Below, in pieces: positions 39,006-51,202 of a stretch of DNA of 64,000 nucleotides. Source of the stretch: Chionis minor (Eukaryota > Chordata > Aves > Charadriiformes > Chionididae); assembly GCA_013398295.1 (NCBI GenBank), contig VZSF01003931.1:311211-375210 (forward strand), read 5' to 3'. Every line of letters starts with the position of its first letter. Position 1 is the stretch's first letter. The notes beneath the pieces are model-generated. The model had not been told where the DNA came from and did no database searches. It worked only from the letters and a program-made list of their open reading frames with translations. Made by a program: the position numbers and the translations under genes.

Positions 39006-40420
39006 TAGGAGCAGGATCCCTGCAGATGTTCACAACGTCTCCCGTGTTCACGTTAGCACTCCACGCTCCCTAGGCAGGGCCAGTGGGAGGAATGTTATCC
39101 AGATGTTTGTTCAGCCAACTGCTGGTATTGATGCTGGGGATGAGGCATGGATATCACCTCTTTTTCTTGAGGAGGGAAGGGTCTGTGTCAGGCTCTCACA
39201 TGGCAGGTGTGCTGAAAGCTGTTTGAATCAACACAAGATATTAAGGCACTTATGTGTTGCTGGCTTTCACAAGTAATTAAGAAGAGATTCATATGGCTGA
39301 AAACAGAGTCTACCAAATGGCCTTGCAGGACTGACATCTTGGATATGTGACTTTTCACCTTGCATCAAGAACTGTGTATGTTTTTCATTAAAAAGAGACT
39401 AACTTTGCAAAAAATTGCTTACTGGAGCTTCCAAGACTGATGCAAAGTAGTAGTTATTCATAGATTTTAAGACACCAAAGGAGTCCCTAGGCAATGCAAA
39501 CCACAGAATCTTTCCCTGATACAAACATTAATTTGAATTGCTTGGGGTTTTTGTAAAGACGTCTCAGCAAGATGCTCCAGTTGTAGATACTTGCATTGTT
39601 AAAAAGGCTCATTAACTATAAAGGTACTCCAGCTGAAGAGATCAGAGATTAATGTTTACACTAGAGACTTTTTTAATGATAGGCTGGATGAATCCCACCT
39701 TGTGTTAAAATATATTTTAAAATAAAATAAATTAAACATTAAAACATTATAGATAGTATGAAATCTGTTATTGTCTGCCAATATTTGTGGAATGTGCTAT
39801 TTAATCTTAGCTTTCTTTTGGATAAACCAGATAGACTGAAGTTCTTTAAGTCTTGCCTGAGGCAAGTTTCACAAATGTGACTATATCACATGTCTAGAAT
39901 TTTTTCTTTAGTCTTTAACATACTTTTGGGGTGTTGGCTCAAGGACTAAATGCAGAATACTAGTGATGACTTTACTAACATCATGTACTGGTCCTAATTA
40001 TAACAAATACAAGAGCATAACTTACATATTAATTCTAAGGATAATTATATATTAGTAAGTAATTCTCTTGTCTCTTCAGAGAGGGCTAAAACTTCACGCT
40101 AGAATTGCATATTCAGCTGGTTTCATAGTCCTTGCTGAGTTTGCTTCAGACTTTTTGGGATACAGCTCTCCATTTAATAAATAAGATTTCATGCTAATTC
40201 TTTAAAATAATACCATTCAAAAATTGAAAATATTTCTTTGTAACTAGGAGCTGGATAAAAATTTGATCCAAATATGAATTATAAATGATTCACTAGTGCC
40301 TACCTGATTTTGCAGATGGGGTATAACAAATCGCTCTTACATGTGCTCTGCTAATCCTGAATCATGGTAATTTAAACAGCAGTGCTGCTAACTGTTCTTA
40401 CCTCTTTTTTCTCTCATCTG

Positions 40421-40466
40421 CATACATCTACATGTCTATACATACATCTATTCATGCATATACATG
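40421..40466. repeat. Degenerate CATA/CATC simple repeat
   Basis: Repeated CATA, CATC and CATG words (for example CATACATCTACATG and CATACATCTATTCATG) form an imperfect tetranucleotide microsatellite. Confidence 0.7.
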
Positions 40467-40665
40467 AGCAAGGTACGTTTTAATTGTATTGGTCTCCTGG
40501 GTCATACCCATTTTAGTTACTCTAGTGGATACAGTAGGTTTGGTGATTTTATTTTCTGCTGTCCAGAATAATCTTCAGAGAGTCTCAATAACCTCCTGTA
40601 AAGTATTTGGCTAATATGCAATGTATGTTGGCTACTGTTCTAAGCTTTGAAAGTTTCTCAAAAAT

Positions 40666-40712
40666 TAGCATCTCCCTTTAAGTGCATTGCACTTAAAGTA
40701 TTGCAGATGCTA
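40666..40712. other. Strong two-part hairpin (inverted repeat)
   Basis: The inner stem is CTTTAAGTGC (40676-40685) paired perfectly with GCACTTAAAG (40689-40698) around the loop ATT. The outer stem is TAGCATCT (40666-40673) paired with AGATGCTA (40705-40712). The two stems are separated by an asymmetric internal loop (CC on the left, TATTGC on the right). Eighteen base pairs in 47 bases is unusual for this AT-rich context. It could be a cruciform, a relic of a small inverted-repeat transposon or a structured RNA. The terminal loop is short for a classical microRNA precursor. Confidence 0.6.
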
Positions 40713-42082
40713 TGAAAACAGGCAGTGCCAGAAGAACATTAAGATTTCAGTGATGACTTCAGCAGATTAGATTAGGAATCAGTATGCTGCTGCTGAAGTA
40801 ACACAGAAAAATCTAGTATTAGTTTGAATAATGGTGTTATGAGTTCAGCTTCTGGATGCCCATCGGGTGTGGACAGGATAGAACCCATCTGCTGTCTACT
40901 CTGTGCTATTCTCCTGCTGAGAAGAACTGTGTTGGCAGCTGGTGGGAAAACAGTAAGCCTATTTTGGCAGCAGCCAGGTCGGCTGCTTTTTCTCCCAGGA
41001 GTTCAGCTATAGGGTAGTTAATGGATCAGGCAGGTGGCTTCTTCACCAGCTGTAGATGAGGCTTGTGTTAGCTGGATCATCTGATGTTCTTGATAGCCTT
41101 GAGTCTGCCATCACCAGAGACACTAACTGCAGAGCGTTTCTGGAGAGCTGGACACATTTTTTCATCTGAGTAGTGGCGAAGGAAATCTCCTTGGCCAAAG
41201 AAATGTTGTGAGAAGTGGTCTTTTCTCTGCAGGTGCATGAGGTGGTGGCCTGCAGGGACTGCTTGTTTTTACTAGCGATAACTTCATTTGGAAGCTTAAA
41301 TTTCTAGAGCTCTGACAAAAATAGGTATCAAAGTATGGAATGGTGCAGCATGATGTATGTCTACTGCTGTGGGATACAAACAGATTTAGATCGTACAGGT
41401 GCTTCTTATCTATTTTTCTGTTGGGATTTTTTGTTTCATTCACCTCCTTTACATATTCCCCCATTTTTCTTAGCTTTTTTCTCTCTCTCACCATTTCTTT
41501 CCCTCTGGAGTAATTGCTTCCACTGAAATCAGTGTTTATTAACCTGAGATTAGAAACAGGATTTTAGGCAGGATCTTTCATGTCCCTCCCTCCATCAGTC
41601 ATTCTCTTCTCTTAGGTAAAGACTGAAGGTATGAGCCCTTTCACCACATCTGCACCTTACAGTTCTTATGCATTCCTGCTAGCCTGTTCAGAACCCTAGC
41701 AAAAAAAAAATGCCTAATGCAGTAATTCTATAAGCAGCAAGTAATTTTCCTGTGTAAATAATCACAGGCATGAAGCAAATGAAGATCATGACAGGCCCAC
41801 CAGCTACCCCATCCCTCTACCAGGTCAGCACAGGGAAAAGAGAAAACAGCAGCAGATGCCAGCACGTTGCTTTATGGCCATAGACCCAATTGCATCTTGA
41901 AAATGTTCCTTCTTCTGCTCCATGACAGAGTTTGAAGAAGAAAATATTATTCTAAATTAAAATCTTCTTCTATAGCTACAACACGCATTGGAGGTAATAA
42001 AGGATTTAATCTTAAAAAGTAGTAGAAAACTGAAACAATGGTGGTTAAGGAGATTCAGCTTTATTTGTCTTTCAAATATATT

Positions 42083-42100
42083 CTGGAGTTCAAACTCCAG
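42083..42100. other. 8-bp-stem inverted repeat
   Basis: CTGGAGTT, loop CA, AACTCCAG: a perfect short palindrome-like hairpin. Confidence 0.6.
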
Positions 42101-45100
42101 GTGAAAGCTGGGGCTTACAATTGAAGTCTACCTCTTGCTTAGGCTATTGAACCCCGTTCCCTTTTGTGGCTCTGTGCATGTCTTGGGTACATTCTGACTC
42201 TGTGTATGTGTATGCATTTTTGTACCTGCAGTACTATTTCGCTCCTGGACTTTACAAAATTCCTTTTATCAGTTCTTGTAGTGCAATTCAGCTGATCGGT
42301 ATTGAACCAACTGGTCGCATTTTTGTGTGGAAAAGTCATTGAAGAGTAGTATGTATGGTATTAAGATTTCAGGCCTACCATTAAAAAAATTCAGGTGTTA
42401 AAGTAACAGATAGAAGTAGGTGCTTTAGTAGACCACGTGTGAGTTATTAAAGAGTATGTTACTGAGCTGCATTAGCTTGCTGTCAGTTACTTCCCTCCTG
42501 ATAACCAAATATCACAGAAATTATTTCAAGGATCGTATTTATGTTGTGGGAAGCAACCTGTGTATTTCTGAGCTCTCTTCCCCTTGTTTCATAGAACAAC
42601 GGAAAACCTAACTTCTCATAGTGGGTGACGTTTGTGCAGGTTGGGAATACGTCTGCGTGAATTCCGTGCCTGTTCTGTGAGCAGCATCTCGATCACAACC
42701 TCTGTTTTGACAGGAGGCTTTCATTTAGCTTTCTATATTCATTTCATAAGAGGCATTTGCATGTAATAGCCAAACTGCATCTGGGAAATTGTGACAGGAG
42801 CAATCATGCTGTGGATGACTTTACAGGTAAAACAAGCAGCTGGTTGCCAGCAATACCGCTCAAGTCTGAATGACGCCTCTCAGAGCAGGGCTGGGAAGGG
42901 GAACATGGAAATTCCCCACCAGGAGAGCAAGGACCAGAAGGGCATCATAGGGTTTTTCAGAGGTTTTCCATGACTGGAAGACAATTGAAGGAAACAAAGA
43001 GAGCTGTCTGTCCAAAGTGCTCAAACCAAACCCTTTACTACTTATTCCTCATCGGTGTAACTAAGAAAGGAATAAACAGTCATGGGAGCTTTAGGAAGAA
43101 GATATTTAAGCAACTCTGGATCTTAAAGAGCAGGATTTCAGAGGCTTGCGATTCAGATCAAAGCCAGCTCACCCTTGGGGAAGCCGTGGAAGAGAGAGCT
43201 GTAGGGCAGGCGAGACAAGAATTCCATTTGGCCTTTTCTTTCAATACAGAGTAAAACTAAAGCTTGTTTATATGTATGATAAAATTTAAGAAAGAAGTAA
43301 AACTTGTGAAAAGACTCATTACCAAGTACTTAATAGCATGGCTTTTGCAGCTGGCTTGCCAACCACTCCTGGTCTCTGGTCTGCCTGGTTCCAGCAGAAT
43401 CCTGGGGCTGTGTTCAGATGTGGCTGTGGTAGAAATCACTGGCAGTTTGGACTCAAACTGCCCAGCCTCAGAGGTGTGCGAGGATCAGAAGTATCCCGTC
43501 AACCATTTAGGTTATTTTCTATTTTGATGAGGGCCTACAGTTTAAAAAAAAAATAAAAGATCAATACAGTTCAAAGACTTTTTGGATTTAATTTCACACT
43601 CTCTATATAGTTACATACACATATACACATTATATAGAAAAACTATAGTTTGTAGTAAATATATAAAATTCAAAATATACATTTAAAATATACTTTTAAT
43701 GTGTATTTGACTATATTGTGCCAGGCATTTTTGTTACGTATCTCAATACATTTAATAAGCTGTTGAAATTTTCATAGAGCTTGTGTTGCCACCACCATGG
43801 AGCTTTAATGTGATGTAATATTTTACTGTTTCCTAAGGAAACAAGGACTGTGCAATCACTTTCTGTCTGTCAGTTCCCTGCATCAGGTTTTGAACTGCTG
43901 ATCTAGCTCATGCAACATGGGAAGGAAGTCTTCTGTGAGTCTTAGATAATTAAGTTCTTACAAGTTTCATGATGGCCCTGGCTCAGTAAAGAGGAAAAAC
44001 CCAAATCAGTGCCCTACTGAGTGGAAAGCTGTTATATAGTCTCCTTGGCAGCAATCAATATATACATACCTCCAGGCTAAACACAGCAGGTGCTGTCTCC
44101 TGCCCAGAAGAGATGTCAGCAAGTACATGTGGTGGGACAGAAGCTGAAATTATTTTGGTTAAGGGGTGTGACAGAAGTAGGACTCAAATCTGTAGGAAAT
44201 TGTCTTTCATTACATCTGTTGGTCACAGAACAACTCATTACATTTTTTTTTTCACTTCACCATTCATATTTCAGTTTTCAAGTAATGTAATTACTGAATT
44301 CACCAAATATGCAGTTTTAGAGATAAGATGCCTCTGAGATGAGAGTAAGTGGGAAATTGAGAGTCTTTGCACATTACACTTAATGCGGCTAAAGCTATTT
44401 TGCTTCTTACTTTATCTTCAGAATTATTAGCTGTGAGCCATTTTTTTGGTTTTGTTCTCTGACACTAGTCTGACTTGCAGCTTCACAAATTTTTTTTGCT
44501 GGTCTTTGAAGAAATTTGCATTAGCGCGCACTAAAATATAATGAGCATGTAACTCCACAAGGCCATTTAAAAAAAATCAAATTTCAGTATGGAGTCACAA
44601 TGAATTTAAATACTTAGTTATTAGTACTACTCTGAGAGGTAGTAATTTGAGTTCTTATTTTCATTAATATCAATATATTTACTTACTGTATTGTGAGAAA
44701 AGGATTTGAGTACTATAAATAATTTCTAAAAACAAAGCAAAAAATTAGTTCAGAAGTCTTGCTTTTATAATACCTTGAATGGCCTTGGGCATCAAACAAA
44801 CCAGAACAAAGAAAAGTGGAAAACAAAAATTAAGTAACGTGCCGTCTGCAGGCTGAGTGAACAAAACAGCCTTTCAGAGTGCTGTAAAGTTTGCTAAATT
44901 TGGCTTCTGACAGGCAGTCAGAGATGCAGGTTCCCGGCGTGGGGAGACAGGACTGCCACTGGCCTGCTCTTGTCCTCCTTCAGTCACCGGTGTGCCAGAC
45001 AGCTCAGCAGACAGCTTGTGGTAAGGTGCAGGATGCAGAGAAACTGGTATTGCACCTAAACCAGAATTAGCTGTAATAAAGTAGAGCAAACATGACGACC

Positions 45101-48100
45101 TAGGAGCAAAAGCAAAGGTAACTGATTTGGCAGCCTAAAGGCAGTCAAATTTGAGCATTGTCAAGTAGAAGCAAAAATACAATGGGAAGATTAATTTGAA
45201 TATTATTGTGCATTGCTTTCTTTCAACAGCAATCATTGCAGAGAGCTGGAGATCATGTTAGACAACTCAGGAAAAATATTTGTTCAGTATACAATAAAAA
45301 AATAAACATTTCAGTCCTATAAAGAATCAAACAGGTTAGACAATACCTTCTTGCTTGAATGTGTTTAGTTCTTCGAAAATATGAATGGGTAAACATTTTT
45401 TGAGAAATGTTTTGACACACAGACTAAATATTTTACAAAGTAATTGGTTGAGTAGGACAGTGAATTTTGCAGATGAAATACTTCCAAGGAAGGTACAACT
45501 GGAGAATTACAGTAAGGTCAATAGAAGCTGGCCATATGTGTATAAAGTTCCACTTATTCTTTCAAATAATACCAAAAAAAGAAGTGGCATAGTAATAGAA
45601 TTATAAAAAATGGTAATTTAAAAGTCATAAAAGAAAACCTATTTTACTTAAATGATTTATTGAAGTCATTGCCACAGTATATTATATCTAAAGAGGTTAA
45701 TAAAATTCCAAAGAAAAGTCAATGATTATTCCCTGAGAGAGGATAAGAAGGATACATTTCTTTGTGTTTAAGGGCATAAGCTTAGAAAAGGTTGAGAACA
45801 AAGGTGTTCATTAAGAAAATCCAAGCATTTTTGTCTTTAGTTTCCTACTTGCTGCTCTTGAATAGGGTATTAGAGTAGATGAAGCTAAGCTCTGGATGCC
45901 TGCAGTACACGTCATCTGTGGTACACCTCAAAATCCGGATCTTGGGATGCATGCATACTCCAGCAGGCCTCACTTTCTAGTCTTTTACAGTGGAGCATCT
46001 CCTTAAATACAACACAGCTTCTTTCCAGGCTTCATTTGAAAGGAAACTGGTGTACCTTGGGGGAGGGGGGAAGAAAAGGCAGTAAAGAGAAGTTATCATT
46101 CGGGTCTCATCTCAAATCAAGACATAGCTGGAGTGTGGCATATAATGTCAGTATAGTCATGAAATATGGAAAATCCCATGTGATCTAATGCTGCAAGACT
46201 TGTCTTTCGTAACATCCACTCCATCCCCAGTTCTTGCTGTCCTGCTCTGTTCCTGTATAGCTCGTATTGTACAAGCCAGCCTGTGCAATTCCATGGCATT
46301 TCTGGTATGTCTGTGCCACCAGCGCAGGTGCGGGATGGACTCCTACGTACAATTGCAGCGCAACGACCACATCAGGTACTGCTCTCTCCCAGCAGGCTGG
46401 GCACAGCTCTACTGCTGCCACTTCCAGAGCTCGTGGAGTATCTCTGCACAATCCTGCACCACGTGGCATATAAATGAACTTTATAATCTAGACTGCCACC
46501 TTATTTTTCTTTTTACAGTGTTTGTCTCAAGTTTGGGAGCTATGTAGAAGTGCATATAATTAATGAAACGTTCTGCAGTGGCGTTGTGGGGATTTTCTTT
46601 CTTTTTATTCCATTTGGTTTCTGAAACCTCGAGGATTAACCTTTAGCCTGAATGAGTCAGGCAATCCATTTACATTCCACCAGCAGCGCACTGTCTTTTC
46701 AGTAACTCAAATATAATTTAATACAGTTAATGTTATTTGCAATCGTATTTTCTCCTCCTGAGCTATATTTAATCGAGTTGAAATATCATGCAACATGTAA
46801 ATGATAAAATGGCCTTTACATCTTCCCTCAATTTCATGACTTCTGCATGTGAAGTCTGTTTGTTCTGGTTGTTTTGCATGCTCCATGAAGTCAGGAGGAG
46901 GTTATGATTTGAGGTTGTGAGTGTGCAGTGTTGAAATCCATAGACATTACTTTAGGAACACTAATAATCTAAGCACAAAGGTAGTTGTGAAGACTAATTA
47001 AAAATGTGTGTTATATAAATGTGCAGTGGACGGAGAGCGTCTCTGAATGCGAAATGCGTGTCTCCAAACGCTGTGTGCACTGTGATAGAACCTAGTGTTC
47101 CCTGGCTGCTCAGGGAGAGGAGGAGAGAGGTAGGAACCCACACTGAAAATTTGGTTGGTTACAATATAAAAGTGTCTGGAATGTGGACAGAGCAGCTGAA
47201 ATGTGATTTTATGTGAAACTCCTCATCTTACGTTTCATTCCTTACTGTGCTGAATTAATGTATAAGGAGAAATCTCCATCTAGCATAGGGCAAGTGACAA
47301 CCAAAAGATGTAGACAGAGGTTTTGTTATCAGATACTGGTGATGAATTTATTGGACTCTATGCATAAAATGAAGTGCTTTAAATATATATACAGCGAATA
47401 ATATTGATCTGAAATAAGAGAAAAAAAAGTAAAAGGAGAGCATGATCAGATGTTGTAGAATAAAAAGACGGCAAATGATTCATGTTGTTCTCAAAAAGTG
47501 CTGAAGATCAGCTTATTTGGTTCTTCAGAATTCATTCTGCTTCACCTAAATCCAGTTTAAATTATATTACAAGAATTCAAAGACACTCTTCCTTGACTAC
47601 TACTTTTTTCATGGTTGGTGGAAAAGAAGGGAAGATACATGCTTCAGGAAAGCCTTGTCTACATTTCAGGCTGAATACCATGATGGTTTTTTTAAATTTT
47701 CAGTGTGCTGAAGACAGTCTTTGGTTAAAAGAGAAAAATATGCTATAGAGGACTCTGAAGAGGTGCACTGCTTCTTTTAAGCAGATGGGTAGATAGCTTT
47801 TGGGAGTCTCGACAAGCTGTGAGACGCTCACAGCCTGAGAGCCAGCCTCTCTGCATCACGTAAGATAAAAGGGACTGAAGCCAGATGCAGGCAGGATCCC
47901 TTCCAGAAAGACTACAGAGGCTTGGCAGTTTGTTTATCCATAACTACTGTGATCAACTCCTACCCACTCCAAAGGCAAACATCAACAAGATGTTTAATAA
48001 AATATGTTCCTATGTTTCTTCCTTTTCTTCTACAAATTGCAACTGAACACCCAGATAACTAGTCTTTGTCTCTGAAGGGGCTTCTCCAACTGCTTATTGA

Positions 48101-48501
48101 AGAATGTAAGTAAAGAAGATAACATGTTTCAAAATCAGACGTGGAAGACCTGGTTCAGGGTTTGGGTTCAGGTCAGACACTTGAATCTTGGCTTTACATA
48201 CCAGATATGAATTTTGTGACCATCTAGGTATTTGTTACGTGTTGGTTTTATGTTGCTTGAGTTCGCAATGGATTGTTTTCCCCAAATTAGTTCCTATAAA
48301 AGTTCTTCATTCTGCTTTGTAGTCTCCCAGAAGAAAGTAGCCCCTTGGAGAATATGTGATAATGGTGTAATATTGAGGCAAAGTTCTGGCAGGATTTCAT
48401 GGATTACTTTTATAATGCTTCTACTTGATTTTCCTATTATAGACTTAACAAAGCCAAGATTATCTTAACCTAAGCGTGCCAGTCCTGTTGAAATCCAGTT
48501 G

Positions 48502-48525
48502 GTTATTTTCATGATGAAAATTAAC
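48502..48525. other. Near-palindrome, 11-bp arms
   Basis: GTTATTTTCAT (48502-48512) faces ATGAAAAT plus AAC (48514-48525) around a single G, with one bulged T. It is AT-rich, so chance is quite possible. Confidence 0.5.
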
Positions 48526-49346
48526 ATTTTTAAGTGCTTTGCTGGATCAGGGCCCAGATGATTGTTACCATTGTTACCTCTTTCAAATGAGTGTTTTAAA
48601 GCTTCCTTGATCATCATAATAATGGAATTATACCAATAATTATTAATGAATAGTATCATTCTGTAAATTCCCCTGTGAATCTGACTGCATGCAGGAATTA
48701 GAGCCTCAGTTCCAGTACTTCATAAATGTGCCTTAGCAATCTTAATGTAATTTATTTACTTTCTTGCCTACTGATAGTAGATTGATTACTATTTCTGGTA
48801 AAGAGACATCCTTTGTGATTTGGAGGTGAACTGTTTTGATCGCATGGGATTAGATAATGAATCTTCAAAATTGCCCATGTTAAGGAAAATAAGACAGTCT
48901 GAGTTGATTTTTAAAAATTACCCTTTGAAAAGGTAAAAACTCTTCAAATCTAGCAAGAAAAACAGCAGAGACTGAGAAGTTAGGGACTTCACTGAGGACC
49001 TTGGATCTAGGTCTTTATTTCAGTAAAAATGAGAGTTTGAGAATAAGAATGACTTTAGTAAGTGACAAAACCAAGGCCTGGTCATTTTGACAAGCTTTTC
49101 TGACTTTTCTGCGACCATTTTTGCAGCTCTTAGAGGTGAATGTTGACGAAGAATTGTAGCACTAACCCCCTCGATCCTTCCTGGTGACTTACGCCTTATT
49201 GATTCTTGCATCTCCACTGTGATGAACATAGTGGGGAAGAGCCTCAGCAGAGATAATGCAGGCACCCGTTGCTGTCAGTGTTGATTTTGAATGCTAAAGC
49301 AGTCCATCCAGGACAGGTCTCGTTCTCCTTGTGTACAGCGGCATGC

Positions 49347-49367
49347 ATATATATATATATATATATA
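49347..49367. repeat. AT dinucleotide microsatellite
   Basis: Ten AT units plus one A, in a purine-pyrimidine alternating context beginning GCATGC. Confidence 0.9.
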
Positions 49368-49815
49368 AAAATATGTATAAGATGAAATGCTACTTGGGAG
49401 TGTTTTTAAATTTTTATTTTAATAAACTCAGGAGAACTGCAGTGAAACTGACGCATGTCAGCACCCAGGACAACTCATCTCTTTTCCTCATCCAGTTGGG
49501 TGACATGGAGCTGAAGCCCTTTCTCCTAGCAGCAGCTTCCGATAAAGCCCAAGGCTTGGGTGCCTGCTTTGTCTGTGCTCGCCACAGGTCTGATCAGAAG
49601 CCCTGTCCCTTAGCTTCCTGTACCAGCACCGCTCCCAGCTCAGGGTTCACTGGCATCCCGGAGGAGAAGCTTGATGCCATGGCTGAAGGGGAGCCAGGAA
49701 GGACATGGGGAATGTGACTGGAGTCATTCGTGAAGTAAATGGCATGTGTTGTAGCACCATACATAGACTGCAAATAGGGAGCCACAAAAGTCAGAGATGC
49801 TACAAATTTATTTTC

Positions 49816-49849
49816 TTTTTTTTTTTTTTTTTTTTTTTAAAANTTTTTT
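49816..49849. repeat. Poly-T tract with ambiguous base
   Basis: Twenty-three T (49816-49838), then AAAA, one N at 49843 and six T. The N is the only ambiguous base in the window and sits at the edge of the homopolymer, so the true length or sequence here is not resolved. Confidence 0.92.
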
Positions 49850-51110
49850 GTATAAGAATGCTAGGAGTCTGAATTTTTAGAGGAAAACCCATGAAAGTGA
49901 CCTGGTTTGGTTGAAGGGCAAAGGCTAGGCTACCACAGAGCAACGTTACAAGTATTTGTACTGCTGTCCAGACAGGTTTTTAAAGTATTCTTTTAAAATA
50001 AACAGTGTAGGTACTTTCCAGACACCTTGGACCATACAAAGACAGTCATAGAAGCCACATATTTTCTCCAGTTTGTCTCTGGTCTTCCTCCTGTTGTGAC
50101 AAATAAAATCTTGTTCTGTGCCATCTTTCTGACAAGTCCAACGCTGCAGAGCACTTGATACTGTTTATTGATTTCCTCTAATACCAGTTTCATGCTTCTT
50201 TTCTTGGATGAGACTATATATTGAACTAAACAAGCCATCAAGCATACTTACGTCTTGAGAAGCGTTCCTTGGTAATGAAAAGATGGACTGAGAAGTCAGG
50301 GGCTTTTTTTTTTGTTTTAATCCAATGTTGTGTTTGTTTAGAGAATGGAAGTAACAGAGTTTTATCTTTTTCCTATCTGATGACCTACTCAAATACACCA
50401 AACGCGATTTATAAGATAGGTTTCATTAGGACACAAATTAATAAACTGGCACAAATATCTCATTAAATAGGAAAAACTGTAGGTAAAACACATTAAAATA
50501 AAAGGCTTTGAAAACCAGTCACTCTGTCTGTGTCCTTCCAGAGCTGGCTTTTTCCTCCAGTACAGTGGAGCAACCAGTATGCAGTCCCCTCCAGGGCTGG
50601 CTGCAGATCTGCTCCTTACTATGGGGAAGTCCCAGATTCTCTCAGTTATTTCCTGCTTGTCTTGGGCTACAGGGTCCCAGCTTGCTGTGTCCCCCTCCAG
50701 CAACTAACCCCCACGGCATGGCAGGCCACTTTTGGGTGAGTGACATGCTGGAAGAGAGTCTTCCTGGGAAGGCAGGGAACACCATGTGAGCTTGCCCAGC
50801 TTGGGGAGCAATGCCTGTGGAGAAGTCGTGCTCTTTCCCTTAATCTGAAGGTTTTCAGTCCCAGGCTCCACGTGCCAGGGGAGCACAGGCAGCTGGCTCA
50901 GCTACCTCCTGCCCTCCTGTACAAAATATACCATGCACTTGTTTTTACTGAAAACACACAAATTAAAACGTCATATTAGCTGTCCTTCAAGGTACACATA
51001 CATCACTGAGGAACTAGAGGTGGAGATAGAGGAGATGGTGAAACCTCAGTTGTCGGAGAGTTTGTTTTTGATAGACTGTGTTCATGCAGGGTGTCCCTTA
51101 CACAGATACT

Positions 51111-51202
51111 TGTCAGAACAGCGTAGTTGCTGCCCATGATGCCCTGCAGTATTTACTGTCAGAACAGCGTAGTTGCTGCCCATGATGCCCTGCAGTATTT
51201 AC
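51111..51202. repeat. 46-bp perfect tandem duplication
   Basis: The 46-base unit beginning TGTCAGAACAGCG and ending CAGTATTTAC occurs at 51111-51156 and again at 51157-51202 with no mismatch. The unit is not low-complexity. Identity implies a recent duplication, a polymorphic VNTR-like locus or an assembly artefact. Confidence 0.95.

Larger units (their letters stand above)
37333..40665. other. AT-rich non-coding stretch
   Basis: No recognised gene. It contains a perfect 15-bp tandem pair at 38976-39005 and a degenerate CATA-type simple repeat at 40421-40466. Frames of up to 118 codons (38920-39276, plus) have no family resemblance. Confidence 0.55.
40713..49815. other. AT-rich non-coding stretch
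   Basis: No assignable gene. The sequence includes an 8-bp-stem inverted repeat at 42083-42100, an AT-rich patch around 43600-43700, an inverted repeat at 48502-48525 and an AT microsatellite at 49347-49367. A GC-richer patch around 46310-46460 gives overlapping open frames on both strands (94-119 codons), and one around 49460-49720 gives a 128-codon frame. None shows a domain I recognise. Confidence 0.5.

Noticed and set aside
45239..45300. Acceptor-like CTTTCTTTCAACAG followed by a short frame NHCRELEIMLDNSGK and a nearby AATAAA
   Set aside because: The frame is only about 24 codons and AATAAA is common in AT-rich DNA. Too weak to call an exon.
46185..46547. Overlapping frames of 94-119 codons on both strands
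   Set aside because: The local GC-rich patch lengthens frames on both strands. There is no domain, and the pyrimidine tract ending at about 46519 leads to only a short frame.
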